64,000 bases of DNA from Clostridiaceae bacterium (GCA_012839865.1 DUMO01000041.1:1-64000); one strand, 5' to 3'. Shown: positions 45,889-56,383, counted from the stretch's first letter. Notes: generated by a model not told the origin, from the letters alone. Program-made: numbers and translations.

Positions 45889-46613
45889 AATAAGTGAACG
45901 CCTGTCAAGTTAACCCCATCACGGTATACCGGAACAACAGGTGAAGTGTCCAGGCTCAGGCATACTTCTATATCTTTATCGAACCCCAGTCCGACCAGAC
46001 GGGAGTAATGAAGTGTATTCCTTAATATCCCGGCAAGGTTGTCCCTGTTTTTCTCATACATAAAACAACCTGCCAAACCAAGGTCATCCAGTTTTACATC
46101 AAGTTCATTTTTTAATTGGCTTGCAATTGCTCCTGCAGCAAGTATATCTTCCAGGGAAAAACGGCCGTCGGTCCCTGCGCATATAATCGCCAAATCCTGT
46201 CCTTTCTCCTTAATATAATCACATACCCGGGTTACATTAAGAAAAGAAGCAATAACAATATCTCTGGCTTCTGACGCCTTTCTAATTGCTTTGGTGCCAT
46301 TTGTGGTGGTAAATATGATGGTTTTTCCCTCAACCGCATCACGGGTATATTCCCTGGGAGAATTGGACAAATGGAACCCTTCAATTTTTTGTGCGAACCG
46401 CTCTCCTCCCAGAAGAAAGGTCCCGGGGTCATAATTTTTTGCAATGCTGAGGGCTTCTTCGATATCAACCACCGGAATAACTTTACTGCAGCCGTTGTAA
46501 AGGGCTGTAGTTATGGTACTGGTGGCACGAAGAACATCTATTACTACTGCCGTTCTCTCTTTTAAAAATGCTTCCTGAATACCGGACGGTGTTGCAAACA
46601 GATCTACTTTCAT
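45885..46613 (-). CDS. comB: 2-phosphosulfolactate phosphatase
   Basis: ComB-type enzymes release phosphate from 2-phosphosulfolactate to give sulfolactate, known from coenzyme M synthesis in archaea and present in many bacteria. The 242-residue protein includes VVIDVLRATSTITTALYNG near residue 24, GERFAQKIEGFHLSNSPREY near 72, FTTTNGTKAI near 103 and ICAGTDGRFSLEDILAAG near 144. The last ~15 residues (DGVNLTGVHLL) may have been altered by the adjacent deletion. The start follows TCAGGAGGAAATC. No other sulfolactate gene is nearby. Confidence 0.9.
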   Translation of the reverse strand: MKVDLFATPSGIQEAFLKERTAVVIDVLRATSTITTALYNGCSKVIPVVDIEEALSIAKNYDPGTFLLGGERFAQKIEGFHLSNSPREYTRDAVEGKTIIFTTTNGTKAIRKASEARDIVIASFLNVTRVCDYIKEKGQDLAIICAGTDGRFSLEDILAAGAIASQLKNELDVKLDDLGLAGCFMYEKNRDNLAGILRNTLHYSRLVGLGFDKDIEVCLSLDTSPVVPVYRDGVNLTGVHLL

Positions 46614-47041
46614 GATTTCCTCCTGAATTATGTTTCAACTGTAATGTTATAGTTTGGAATCAGCCAAAGAATATTATAAGACTGTGAACCTTAATATGAC
46701 ATTTATAAATGCTAACACGAAACATAAAAAATGTAAAGCAAAAAATTGCAAATTAAAGCCAACCCCGATTGGCCTAGAGGTTACTGTTCAGACGACTGTT
46801 AAATAAACCTGCAATACACCATTGACAAGAAATCAGCTGAAATGAATGAAATGTATACAGAATAATAGCAGATGGCTTATTTTTTCAGAAAACCAGGTGA
46901 GCTGAAGGCAAAAATGTGTGAAAAACAAGATGTTTTTTTAGCTTTTTTTAAGCCGCAGAGGGCGAGTAAAAAAGCGGTAGCATTTTTGCTTCATCACGCC
47001 CGTCAGTTTTCTCAAAATAAGAGCCTTGCTATTAGAAAAGC
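46614..47041. other. Intergenic region between comB and the TIGR04086 gene
   Basis: About 430 bp have no convincing gene. An 82-codon plus-strand frame (46872-47120) has no ribosome site, is very basic and runs through the terminator hairpin; I regard it as chance. A TTGACA (46823-46828) has no well-spaced -10. Confidence 0.4.
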
Positions 47042-47060
47042 CCGGGGCATCGGGCCCCGC
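47042..47060 (-). terminator. GC-rich terminator after the TIGR04086 gene
   Basis: CGGGGC pairs with GCCCCG around ATCGG, followed on the minus strand by GGCTTTTC. The GC-rich block stands out from its AT-rich surroundings. Confidence 0.6.
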
Positions 47061-47147
47061 TCGCTTTTAGCCGGATTTGCATCGCAAATAACCCTGTTCT
47101 GCATATATTTCATGCCATAAGTATATATTCGTCCAACTTTGCAATAC

Positions 47148-47570
47148 CTATCGCTTCTTGTAAGCGATCTTGGTGTTGACGCCAAGTATGCCCCCTACTA
47201 TTCCTGCCAGTATACCGATCAAAAACATGAAAAGCACATTTCTGTTTATTGAAAAGTCCATATATATGATGCTTCCCAGAATAAATAAAACCAGCATATA
47301 TAAAACACCGGTTATCCCTCCGTTCAGCCAGCCTCTGGATTTTATGCATCTGGCTGAAACCATTCCTGCCGCCATCACGCTTAAAATAGTAGTAATCAGG
47401 ACAACAGGGGAAACAAGATTTGCGCATGAATCAATTTTGCTTAAAACAAGAGCAAATATGAAAAAAACCGGTATTGTTATTATGTATGACACAACAAGCC
47501 CCTTAAGTATCGCGGTTAAATGAGAATATTCTTTTGTGGTTTTGGTCTTTTTGACGGCCATTTTATACAT
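47148..47570 (-). CDS. TIGR04086-family membrane protein
   Basis: This small clostridial membrane protein (140 residues) has four predicted helices. It starts MYKMAVKKTKTTKEYSHLTA, then has helices at about 22-44, 52-75, 84-105 and 112-130, and ends GVNTKIAYKKR. The ATG at 47570 follows TTGGAGGTGCACC and is preferred over the longer frame. In Clostridia this family typically lies between yajC and the SCIFF peptide gene, as it does here apart from the intervening comB and remnants. Its function is unknown. Confidence 0.85.
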   Translation of the reverse strand: MYKMAVKKTKTTKEYSHLTAILKGLVVSYIITIPVFFIFALVLSKIDSCANLVSPVVLITTILSVMAAGMVSARCIKSRGWLNGGITGVLYMLVLFILGSIIYMDFSINRNVLFMFLIGILAGIVGGILGVNTKIAYKKR

Positions 47571-47685
47571 GGTGCACCTCCAATAGATAAAATTCAAATT
47601 ACCGGTTGCAATTACCTTATTAATATCTATTTCAGTGCGTAAAAAGTTAGAACCGTCTTAAGCCGCCTCTTTAAAAAAAGCTTCG

Positions 47686-47780
47686 GGACAGTGAAGAAAG
47701 GGCTTGAGCTTTTAAATCAGCCAAAAAATCCTCCCCGGGGCAACATTCTTTTGGACAGTGAAAAGAGGGCTCGCGCCCTC
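47686..47780 (-). terminator. Terminator of yajC with a duplicated upstream copy
   Basis: GAGGGC (47765-47770) pairs with GCCCTC (47775-47780) and is followed by TTTTC on the minus strand. A 21-base segment that includes half of this hairpin, GGACAGTGAAAAGAGGGCTC at 47753, recurs at 47686-47706 with 18 of 21 bases identical, giving a second, weaker hairpin. Confidence 0.6.
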
Positions 47781-47797
47781 ATATTTCAATTGGAACA

Positions 47798-48133
47798 TCA
47801 ACTTTCTACCGGTTTGTCCACATCCCTGACTGCCCACTTTTTGAATTGAATCTTGCTTTTTTCAATGCTTGTTTCGATAGTAATCTCATCGTCTTTGATA
47901 TTGACAACTTTTCCGGTAATACCGCCAATTGTTGTCACCTTGTCGCCGACAATAAGCTTATTAACCATTTCCTGCAACTTTTTCTCCCTTTTCTTTTGAG
48001 GACGAAATGCAATAAAATAAATCGCTCCTCCAAAAAACGCCAGATACAGGATAAGCCCTATTATACTGCTGGCCGGTGACAGAGCTTCCTCTGCTGCTGC
48101 AGGAGCTTCAGTAAGTAAAAACATAAAAGGCAT
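47798..48133 (-). CDS. yajC: Sec translocase accessory subunit YajC
   Basis: This is a small partner of SecDF (111 residues). The short N-terminus is followed by one membrane helix (IIGLILYLAFFGGAIYFIAF), the FRPQKKREKKLQEM motif and a cytoplasmic domain starting LIVGDKVTTIGGITGKVV. It follows tgt by 71 bp, the usual queA-tgt-yajC-secDF order. Confidence 0.95.
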   Translation of the reverse strand: MPFMFLLTEAPAAAEEALSPASSIIGLILYLAFFGGAIYFIAFRPQKKREKKLQEMVNKLIVGDKVTTIGGITGKVVNIKDDEITIETSIEKSKIQFKKWAVRDVDKPVES

Positions 48134-48204
48134 GTTATTCCTCCTTGCGGTGTAAATTTATTTAATAAAGCTATTTTTCATAACTTTAATAGCAACTGTA
48201 CCAA

Positions 48205-49332
<1,128 letters not shown>

Positions 49333-49341
49333 TCACCTTTC

Positions 49342-50367
49342 CTATTTAATAAACATTGCATCCCCGAAGCTGAAAAACCTGTACCTAAACTTAATAGCCT
49401 CCTGATAGGCATTCAGTATTTTCTCCCTTCCTGCCAGGGCACTCACAAGCATAAGCAATGTTGACTGGGGAAGATGAAAATTGGTAATCAAGGCATCCAC
49501 AACTTTGAAATTATAGCCGGGATAAATAAAGATATCCGTCCTGCCTTCAAAGGGTTTGACATATCCTTCCCTGGCTCCTGCGGTCTCAAGTGCCCTGCAG
49601 CTGGTTGTTCCAACAGAAATTACCCTGTTCCCTCTTTCTTTGGCAAGGTTGATTGTCCGGCATGCCTTTTCATCTATTCGAAAATATTCCGAATGCATTT
49701 TATGTTCTTCCAGGTTTTCTACCTTTACAGGACGAAAAGTCCCAAGCCCCACATGAAGAGTAATATATGCAAGGTCAACTCCCTTATCGGTAATGGTCTT
49801 CAATAGTTCTTCAGTAAAATGAAGTCCCGCTGTAGGTGCCGCTGCTGAACCGGTATTCCTGGAATAAACGGTCTGGTATCTTTCAGGATCGTCAATGCCT
49901 TTTTTTATATATGGAGGAAGCGGGATAATACCAACCTGGTTCAAAACGTCTTCGAAAACCCCTTGATGCTCAAAACGCACAATGCGGTTCCCTTCTTCAG
50001 CAACTTCAAGTATTTCAGCTTTCAAAAGACCGTTCCCAAACTGAAACCTGGCTCCGGGTTTTGCCCTTCTACCAGGTTTTAAGATTACTTCCCATACGTC
50101 TTCCCTGATCCTGTTCAATAAGACAAACTCAATCCTGCCTCCGGTGCCTTCCCTGGTTCCAAGCAGCCTTGCGGGCATCACCCGTGTATCATTCAATACA
50201 AGACAATCGCCTTTGTCAAGGTAGTCTGTTATATCTCTAAATATTCTATGCTCAATCACCCCGGTAGTCCTGTCAAGTACAAGAAGCCTTGACATTTGTC
50301 TCTCCTTTGAGGGTTCCTGGGCAATTAATTCTTCAGGCAAGTAATAATCAAAATCAGTGACTTTCAT
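49342..50367 (-). CDS. queA: S-adenosylmethionine:tRNA ribosyltransferase-isomerase
   Basis: QueA adds the epoxycyclopentanediol moiety to preQ1-tRNA. The 341-residue protein begins [35 protein letters not shown] is near residue 53, [17 protein letters not shown] near 172, [10 protein letters not shown]-like [20 protein letters not shown] near 200 and [20 protein letters not shown] near 292. All are family signatures. It is upstream of tgt. Confidence 0.97.
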   Translation of the reverse strand: MKVTDFDYYLPEELIAQEPSKERQMSRLLVLDRTTGVIEHRIFRDITDYLDKGDCLVLNDTRVMPARLLGTREGTGGRIEFVLLNRIREDVWEVILKPGRRAKPGARFQFGNGLLKAEILEVAEEGNRIVRFEHQGVFEDVLNQVGIIPLPPYIKKGIDDPERYQTVYSRNTGSAAAPTAGLHFTEELLKTITDKGVDLAYITLHVGLGTFRPVKVENLEEHKMHSEYFRIDEKACRTINLAKERGNRVISVGTTSCRALETAGAREGYVKPFEGRTDIFIYPGYNFKVVDALITNFHLPQSTLLMLVSALAGREKILNAYQEAIKFRYRFFSFGDAMFIK

Positions 50368-50549
50368 AATCTATCCTTACTTTTTTTGAAATAAGTTGCG
50401 GCAAAGGCCTTGAATATTACAAGAATATTCTTTCCAAGCATTGCAAATAATAATACACCAAAATGCTCAATTGCACAAGATACTATGATTACAATTTTTA
50501 CATTGGGAGCCTTGCAACTGTTTCGTGTATAAATCCCTTCGAAATGCAG

Positions 50550-52178
50550 CTATTGGACAACTGCGCCGGTATAATAATACTGTAAAATCTCCTGAAAATT
50601 GAACCCGGCATTGGCCATGCCTTTTGCCCCCTCCTGGCTCATACCCAGCCCGTGGCCCCATCCATGGCCTATGAATTTATAGCTTTGAGAAGTGTTTGAA
50701 ATGCTGACAATTTTTCCGTCAGCTCCGATAATTGATATGCTTGAACCAGAAAGCAAACCGGTTCCGGTGGAAGTTACTATATATTTATTATCAAGGGTGT
50801 TGATTTCAGGAGAATAAACAACACCTGTAATATAAACTTTTTGACCGTCGCTGCTGATGGTATACATCTGGCTTCTTAATCCAAATATGGTCCTGCACTC
50901 GTCTTTTTTATAGACCTTCCTTCCTTTTGTCCCGGTAACAACCAGTTCAATCACCCTGCCGCTGTCGGAATAACGGGTTGCTGCAACATTGGTGATGTCA
51001 CCGATATCGCTTCCTACATACTGTTTTATTTGTGCAAGAGTCAAAGTTACTTCCCAATTTCTATACTGGGCGGATTCAGGTTCATAGCTGTCATCAACGC
51101 TTTTAAGGTACGGTATTTCATAGTTGCCCCATACGTTGATGTAGTCCTCGGTTTTGCCGCCGCTGGTGCTGAAATAGAATGCATTGATAAGCTGTCCGTT
51201 GTATGTCAAAACTTTTCCCCTTGTTTCATCCACCGCCTGGTTTGTAGACGGTTTCTCAGAGTCATAGCCTTTGTAAACCTGGGTGTTCATTGAATTGCAC
51301 AGGTCGAAGTACCACTTGGAATATTTCCCCAGGGTAGCTGCTGCATAAGTCCTGGCGGCGACAGCCTGTGCTTTCAAAGCTTCTATGGGTGAATTATAGC
51401 CCATTTCAATCGGGACTACTCCATATAAGTATTCTTCAAAGGGCAATATGTTTATCACCGTCATATCACTGTCCCAAAATCTTCTGACTTCCAGGTATCC
51501 CCTGTAATTGGAATTGTTCAATGTCAATTTGTAAGGATTGTTTTCACTCTGGGGTCTGATCTGAAGAGCTCCTGACCCCGAGCTGTAAACAAACATTACC
51601 TGCCCGCCTGTTGAAATTACTATTCGTGAAGATGACGGTTCCACCACCTTGTAAGCTCCCAAACCAAGGATGTCTTCCACCAGGGTAATCCCGCCTTGTG
51701 CCTCTTCGCTGCTTTTATAGAAGCCGGCCCAGATCTCCCATGAACCTGTATATACGGGGTATGCATCAATTCCTTTTTGCCTGTAAACCATAATACTTGT
51801 AATTATTGATTCCAACTCACCAAAGGGGCCGCCTATAAAAACATGATAAGGTCCATATACTTTGCCATCCGGTAAACTATTCGGACTGCACTCTTTTAAC
51901 GTTCCGTTTGTTTCATAAAAGTAGCTGTCTTTACGGATATTATATGTACTGCTTGTTTTGTCTTCGAGTAATACTTTGAAATCGGATACTGTATATTCCC
52001 CGAATATTAATCCCTTTCCAGCACTCACATTAAAGCTGCTTACGCCATTATCGCCATAATAAAGCCCTATTCTTATATAGTTTGGAATTGAATATTGGGC
52101 ATAAGCCGTGGTATTGCAAAAAAGTGCAGAAATAATCAAAGCCAGGCAAACAAATATTTTAGTGAAATGCTTTTTCAT
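50550..52178 (-). CDS. spoIID: SpoIID/LytB-domain protein (stage II sporulation protein D)
   Basis: SpoIID is a lytic transglycosylase that degrades septal peptidoglycan during engulfment. A signal peptide (KIFVCLALIISALFCNTTAY) is followed by a SPOR-like stretch (about residues 110-195). The SpoIID domain shows LPFEEYLYGVVPIEMGYNSP near 245 with the catalytic Glu, LKAQAVAARTYAAATLGKY near 268 and YFSTSGGKTEDYINVWG near 335. The C-terminus carries GHGWGHGLGMSQEGAKGMA. At 542 residues it is longer than Bacillus SpoIID because of the N-terminal part. It precedes queA in the clostridial order. Confidence 0.9.
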   Translation of the reverse strand: MKKHFTKIFVCLALIISALFCNTTAYAQYSIPNYIRIGLYYGDNGVSSFNVSAGKGLIFGEYTVSDFKVLLEDKTSSTYNIRKDSYFYETNGTLKECSPNSLPDGKVYGPYHVFIGGPFGELESIITSIMVYRQKGIDAYPVYTGSWEIWAGFYKSSEEAQGGITLVEDILGLGAYKVVEPSSSRIVISTGGQVMFVYSSGSGALQIRPQSENNPYKLTLNNSNYRGYLEVRRFWDSDMTVINILPFEEYLYGVVPIEMGYNSPIEALKAQAVAARTYAAATLGKYSKWYFDLCNSMNTQVYKGYDSEKPSTNQAVDETRGKVLTYNGQLINAFYFSTSGGKTEDYINVWGNYEIPYLKSVDDSYEPESAQYRNWEVTLTLAQIKQYVGSDIGDITNVAATRYSDSGRVIELVVTGTKGRKVYKKDECRTIFGLRSQMYTISSDGQKVYITGVVYSPEINTLDNKYIVTSTGTGLLSGSSISIIGADGKIVSISNTSQSYKFIGHGWGHGLGMSQEGAKGMANAGFNFQEILQYYYTGAVVQ

Positions 52179-52489
52179 TATTTATCCCCTTTTTTTCTTT
52201 GGTAAAATACAATAATTTTAATATTTCGACAATTGGCTTTATATTCCTGCCGGAATTGTCATCTTTAATAATCCTGTAACATTTTACAAAGCAAATTGTA
52301 CATGCACTATTTCATAAATTTCTGAATAAAATTATAAAAGAAGTCTGTGACAGATACTTTTTAGCCGGCTGCACCACTTTTACGCTGCTGTTTTGACATA
52401 ACCCCCCCCGAAGATGACAGTACATAAATTATGGATGAATATTAAAAATAATAGCTTTGCTTTATTTAATTTGGCGGTATAAGAAAAGT
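52179..52489. other. Intergenic region between spoIID and the lysine riboswitch
   Basis: These are 311 AT-rich bases between divergent units, containing a run of eight C (about 52400-52408). No gene is seen. The spoIID promoter should be here on the minus strand. Confidence 0.4.
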
Positions 52490-52518
52490 TTGACATCCTG
52501 TATTTGTGGTGTTATCAT
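52490..52518 (+). promoter_or_regulatory. Promoter of the lysine riboswitch-dapA transcript
   Basis: TTGACA (52490-52495), a 17-bp spacer and TATCAT (52513-52518) lie just upstream of the riboswitch 5' end. Confidence 0.7.
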
Positions 52519-52529
52519 AATATAAAAAT

Positions 52530-52806
52530 ACGATAGAGGTGCATTTTTCATTAGTATAACTACAGAGAAATATGGGTCTTAAAAACATTATCTCCCAAAA
52601 AATACGAAATTGTTCATGTCTGCGGACTGAAGCTTCAGAAAAATATGGTTTTGCTGTGAGAAATACCGGGGATAGTGGTCATGTAGTTTGAAAGGGAAAA
52701 GTGCCGAAGGATGTTTGTTTCCCCATAAAATAGACATCCTGGGTATACAGTTAAGAGCTGTATAACTGTCATCGTTTATGATGAAGCGCTATCGGAAGTC
52801 ATAAAA
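52530..52806 (+). promoter_or_regulatory. Lysine riboswitch (L box)
   Basis: Conserved L-box blocks occur in order: AGAGGTGC (52535), ATAACTACAGAGAAATATGGG, GGGAAAAGTGCCGAAGG, CCTGGGTATACAGTTAAGAG with its complement CTGTATAACTGTCAT, and a final ATCGGAAGTCA near 52790-52801 that closes the P1 stem. Lysine binding favours the following terminator, so dapA is shut off when lysine is plentiful. The location directly upstream of dapA fits. Confidence 0.92.
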
Positions 52807-52830
52807 ACTGTGTTAATGGTTATTAAGACG

Positions 52831-52863
52831 GCTGGTATTTCGCTTTATGATACCAGCTTTTTT
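52831..52863 (+). terminator. Riboswitch-controlled terminator before dapA
   Basis: GCTGGTAT pairs with ATACCAGC around an 11-nt loop, followed by TTTTTTC. It is the expression platform of the L box. Confidence 0.88.
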
Positions 52864-53057
52864 CAGTTCAACCCTTATTGCTTAAAGTATTATGTATATA
52901 ATAATTCAAGCATGATTATAATTTAAATAGCTGCCCGGAAAATTTTATGCAGCAAGGCAAGAAAAACCAGGGAAACGAACAAAACCGCTTCATCAGCTTT
53001 TTGGAAATAAGCTTGGCCGGAAGGCCATAACTAAATAATGAAAGGATGGCATTATTT

Positions 53058-53939
53058 ATGAAGAAACCGATATTTACAGGCTCAGGAGTTGCAATTGTTA
53101 CTCCATTTACAGATACTGGTGTTGATTTTGATAAACTTGAAGAACTTATTGAATTCCAAATTAAAGAGGGCACAAATTCCATAGTTGTTTGCGGAACTAC
53201 GGGAGAAGCTTCAACCATGCCCGATGATGAACATATAAGCGTCATCAGGTTTGCAGTTGAAAAAGTAAATAAACGTGTCCCTGTAATAGCAGGCACAGGC
53301 AGCAACGATACCGTGCATGCAATAAAGCTGAGCCAGTTGGCAGAAGATGTTGGTGCTGACGCTATATTAAGTGTTTCCCCGTATTATAATAAAACAACCC
53401 AGAAGGGTTTATATGAGCATTTCAAGGCAATTGCCAACAGCATCAGCATACCGGTGGTGCTTTATAACGTGCCTTCAAGGACCGGAATGAACATAAATCC
53501 TGAAACTGTAAAGCAATTATCCGAGGTTGAAAACATAACAGCCATAAAAGAATGCAATCTTGCCCAGGTCGGAGACATTGTGAACCTCTGTGGCGATGAT
53601 ATGACTATTTATTCCGGAGAAGACGCAAATGTAGTTCCGCTGCTTGCCATGGGTGGTAAAGGTGTAATTTCGGTTATGGCAAACATTATTCCAAAGGATA
53701 CAAGCAAAATGGTTATAAAGTTCCTGAATGGCGATGTTGAAGGAAGCCGGAAAATTCAACTGGCTACTCTTGAACTGATTAAAGCATTATTTATTGAAGT
53801 AAATCCAATTCCCATTAAAGCAGCAATGAACTTAATGGGTATGAATGTAGGCAAATGCCGAATGCCCCTTGTGGATATGAGTGAAAAAAACCTGGAATTT
53901 CTGAAAAAAGCTATGAAAAACTATGGCCTGATTGATTAA
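53058..53939 (+). CDS. dapA: 4-hydroxy-tetrahydrodipicolinate synthase
   Basis: This catalyses the first committed step of lysine/diaminopimelate synthesis: pyruvate plus aspartate semialdehyde. The 293-residue TIM barrel shows GVAIVTPFTDTGVDFDKLEE, the CGTTGEASTM motif near residue 43, Tyr in VVLYNVPSRTGMNI near 135 and the Schiff-base Lys in ITAIKECNLAQVGD near 163. The ATG at 53058 is preferred, since the AAAGGATGG ribosome site overlaps the upstream ATG at 53046. It is expressed under the lysine riboswitch and followed by dapB. Confidence 0.97.
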   Translation: MKKPIFTGSGVAIVTPFTDTGVDFDKLEELIEFQIKEGTNSIVVCGTTGEASTMPDDEHISVIRFAVEKVNKRVPVIAGTGSNDTVHAIKLSQLAEDVGADAILSVSPYYNKTTQKGLYEHFKAIANSISIPVVLYNVPSRTGMNINPETVKQLSEVENITAIKECNLAQVGDIVNLCGDDMTIYSGEDANVVPLLAMGGKGVISVMANIIPKDTSKMVIKFLNGDVEGSRKIQLATLELIKALFIEVNPIPIKAAMNLMGMNVGKCRMPLVDMSEKNLEFLKKAMKNYGLID

Positions 53940-54084
53940 GCCCTGATATTCAAGTAAGGTTAAGATGCAAAGACTTTGCCTTTGTTCAAGGCAATATGCA
54001 AACAAGCGGATCTCTTAAAGTCAGTGAAAATACATAAAGATAAATGGCACTGTCATTTTAGTGCCCGGAAGGTGTGATTTTAAA

Positions 54085-54843
54085 ATGGTTAATATATTTT
54101 TGAGCGGATGTAACGGAAAAATGGGACAGGTGATAACAAGACTCGCCGCTTTGGATGATGAAGTAAAAATTGCCGGGGGGCTTGACATAAATACTTCTAT
54201 CAAAAATGACTATCCGGTATTCACCGATTTGGCAAACGTAAATGTCCGGTTTGATGTCATCCTGGATTTTTCCCACCCCAGCGTATTTGATAAAATACTT
54301 GAATTTGCCCTTAAAACAAATAAGCCTTTGGTTATGGCTACAACCGGTCTGTCTTCGGAACAAAAAATGAAACTCAGGGATGCTGGATTAAAAATACCGG
54401 TTTTATTCAGTGCCAACATGTCTCTGGGAATCAACCTGCTGGTTGACCTTGTAAAAAGGGCCGCAAAAGCACTTTACGGGAACTTTGACATAGAAATAAT
54501 CGAGAAGCACCACAGCCAAAAAATTGATGCTCCAAGCGGAACCGCCCTTGTACTTGCAGATGAAATCAACTCTGTAATTGAGCAAAAATGCGAATATGTA
54601 TATGACAGGCACTCCAAGAGAAGAAAAAGAAATTCAAATGAAATCGGAATACATGCGGTACGGGGTGGAACAATAGTCGGTGAACATTCTGTAATATTTG
54701 CCGGTACCGACGAAATAATAGAAATAAACCACAGGGCTACGTCTAAAGACATATTCGGAGTTGGCGCATTAAGAGCGTCAAAGTTTATATACCATATGAA
54801 ACCCGGTTTTTACAGCATGAATGATATGTTCAACGAGCTTTAA
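54085..54843 (+). CDS. dapB: 4-hydroxy-tetrahydrodipicolinate reductase
   Basis: This is the second step of the branch after dapA. The 252-residue protein has the NAD(P) loop FLSGCNGKMGQVI, ATTGLSSEQ near residue 93 and the catalytic signature EIIEKHHSQKIDAPSGTALV near 146. The ATG at 54085 follows GGAAGGTGTGATTTTAAA; the longer frame from 54061 is not needed. It lies 145 bp after dapA with no promoter visible between, so it is likely in the same riboswitch-controlled transcript. Confidence 0.97.
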   Translation: MVNIFLSGCNGKMGQVITRLAALDDEVKIAGGLDINTSIKNDYPVFTDLANVNVRFDVILDFSHPSVFDKILEFALKTNKPLVMATTGLSSEQKMKLRDAGLKIPVLFSANMSLGINLLVDLVKRAAKALYGNFDIEIIEKHHSQKIDAPSGTALVLADEINSVIEQKCEYVYDRHSKRRKRNSNEIGIHAVRGGTIVGEHSVIFAGTDEIIEINHRATSKDIFGVGALRASKFIYHMKPGFYSMNDMFNEL

Positions 54844-54872
54844 AGAATGTGGTTGAATTTGCACTGTACAGA

Positions 54873-54903
54873 AAAACTGACGCCGTTTAAGCTGTCAGTT
54901 TTT
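54873..54903 (+). terminator. Terminator of the dapA-dapB unit
   Basis: AAAACTGAC pairs with GTCAGTTTT around a 12-nt loop and is followed by TTTACTTTT, 30 bp after dapB. Confidence 0.88.
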
Positions 54904-55113
54904 TACTTTTATAGGCATTTAGCAATAATTGCTTTATATTATCTTTGCTTCTGCTCTTTAAAACTGCAACCCTGCTTCGTTGCATCTGTTCTTAAGCCCA
55001 ATCGTCGCTTTGCCTTTCAATATTTTCAGGTGTAAGGTCCTCTGATTCAGTCATCATTTTAAGCAGTAATTTCTGCTTCACTACCGCTATTTTAAGCCGC
55101 CAGGTTGCCTGTA

Positions 55114-56085
55114 TTACTTGCCGCTGTTTTCCTCTGCACTGTCCACATCGCCGTTGGTATTCTCAGCCTTGTCATTTTCCTCTGTACTGCTGTCATCTAC
55201 AGCTGCATTGCCTTCTGCCCCACTACTGATTTCTTCTCCTGCAATGGTGCCTTCCTCTGCATTGCCGGCACCGTCAGCCTGTTCAATTTTATCGATCATG
55301 TACTTTTTAAGCTGCGGATATACATAGAAGTTAATAATCAAACCTGTCAGGCTGTAAGTGAGAAACGGAAACAGTACTGCTCCGATTAATGAATTAAAAT
55401 AAAATGAAGCTAAAACCAACCCGGCAACCAGGACCAATATCAGCAGGTTTGGTATGAATTTCATCACAGCAAATATAAAGGCATTCTTATACAACTGTCT
55501 GGTGGACAATTTGAATGTAACCATCATGGGATATATATAAAAATGCATCATTACATAGATTACAAAAAACATTACCAACATGCCGCTGGCAATGGGTTTT
55601 ATGTTGGAAGTCATTGTTCCGTAAATATTCAAATCAAATCCTATGATGAACACAACAAACAAGTCAATCAAGCTTACCAGCAATCCCTGCTTGAAGTTGT
55701 CCTTGAATGCATCCTTGAAATCCCACCACAAAAAAGCATGCTCTTCTCTGGAGTAATTCCTCAGTATATAGGTAAATCCTGCCTGTACCGGACCTACAGT
55801 AATAACAGGAATGCAAATAAAAATTGAACCTATGATCAACCTTACCAAGAGATCCATCAGGGCATCTTCAAACATTATCTGCGGTATATAATAATGCGAC
55901 AGAAAAAATACAAAAACAACAGCAGGCAGGTTAAACAGAAAAAACATCATGTTAAGCCTGACAAGGGGCCAAAATTTCCTGCCAAGCACCTCAAAAAAGA
56001 CTATAAACCTCGCTTTAGGCGGAGCATCCTTTGGTATGCCCGGTCCTGGCTTGGTATAATCGAAGAACCCAAAAAAACCTGCCAT
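55114..56085 (-). CDS. YesL-like (DUF624) membrane protein with acidic C-terminal tail
   Basis: This membrane protein (323 residues) has about six helices. The layout and the VGPVQAGFTYILRNYSREEH segment near residue 97 match the YesL/DUF624 family, often found near sugar-uptake genes, function unknown. It starts MAGFFGFFDYTKPGPGIPKD. The last ~55 residues are an unusual acidic tail rich in Glu, Ala, Asp, Ser and Asn, beginning near DKIEQADGAGNAEEG. It appears monocistronic. The acidic tail is encoded by a GC-richer repetitive stretch. Confidence 0.8.
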   Translation of the reverse strand: MAGFFGFFDYTKPGPGIPKDAPPKARFIVFFEVLGRKFWPLVRLNMMFFLFNLPAVVFVFFLSHYYIPQIMFEDALMDLLVRLIIGSIFICIPVITVGPVQAGFTYILRNYSREEHAFLWWDFKDAFKDNFKQGLLVSLIDLFVVFIIGFDLNIYGTMTSNIKPIASGMLVMFFVIYVMMHFYIYPMMVTFKLSTRQLYKNAFIFAVMKFIPNLLILVLVAGLVLASFYFNSLIGAVLFPFLTYSLTGLIINFYVYPQLKKYMIDKIEQADGAGNAEEGTIAGEEISSGAEGNAAVDDSSTEENDKAENTNGDVDSAEENSGK

Positions 56086-56304
56086 TTAATAACCCCTTTC
56101 AAGCAAAAAATACGCTTATAAGCTCGTAATTGCGCTGAAAAATTTCGCTCCGGCAATATCCGGTTCATATTTAACATTAATAGTATACTTCTAACATTAC
56201 ATTTTAACAATAGTTGATAGCATAATCAACCACATTTTCAGCAACCATTTTTTTGCTTTGCGTGTTCACTTTAAAGAGTACAGGAAAAAAAGCAATTAAA
56301 TAAT

Positions 56305-56383
56305 AAAAAAATACCTTGTTATTAAGTAATTTAAGTGAGCCGGCTTTAGGCAGACTCAACGGACATTACTTAATTCCAAGGTA
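56305..56383 (-). terminator. Long-stem terminator candidate
   Basis: TACCTTGTTATTAAGTAAT (56312-56330) pairs with ATTACTTAATTCCAAGGTA (56365-56383) with 17 of 19 positions complementary. The 34-nt apical part can form a smaller hairpin. On the minus strand it is followed by TTTTTTTATTATT. It lies 425 bp past the rubrerythrin stop, so it may end a separate small RNA rather than that gene. Confidence 0.6.

Noticed and set aside
46872-47120. 82-codon plus-strand frame between comB and the TIGR04086 gene
   Set aside because: No ribosome site, very basic composition, and it runs through the terminator hairpin at 47042-47060; probably chance.
55105-55389. 94-codon frame opposite the acidic tail of the YesL-like gene
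   Set aside because: A shadow of a low-complexity coding stretch; no start signal and no family resemblance.
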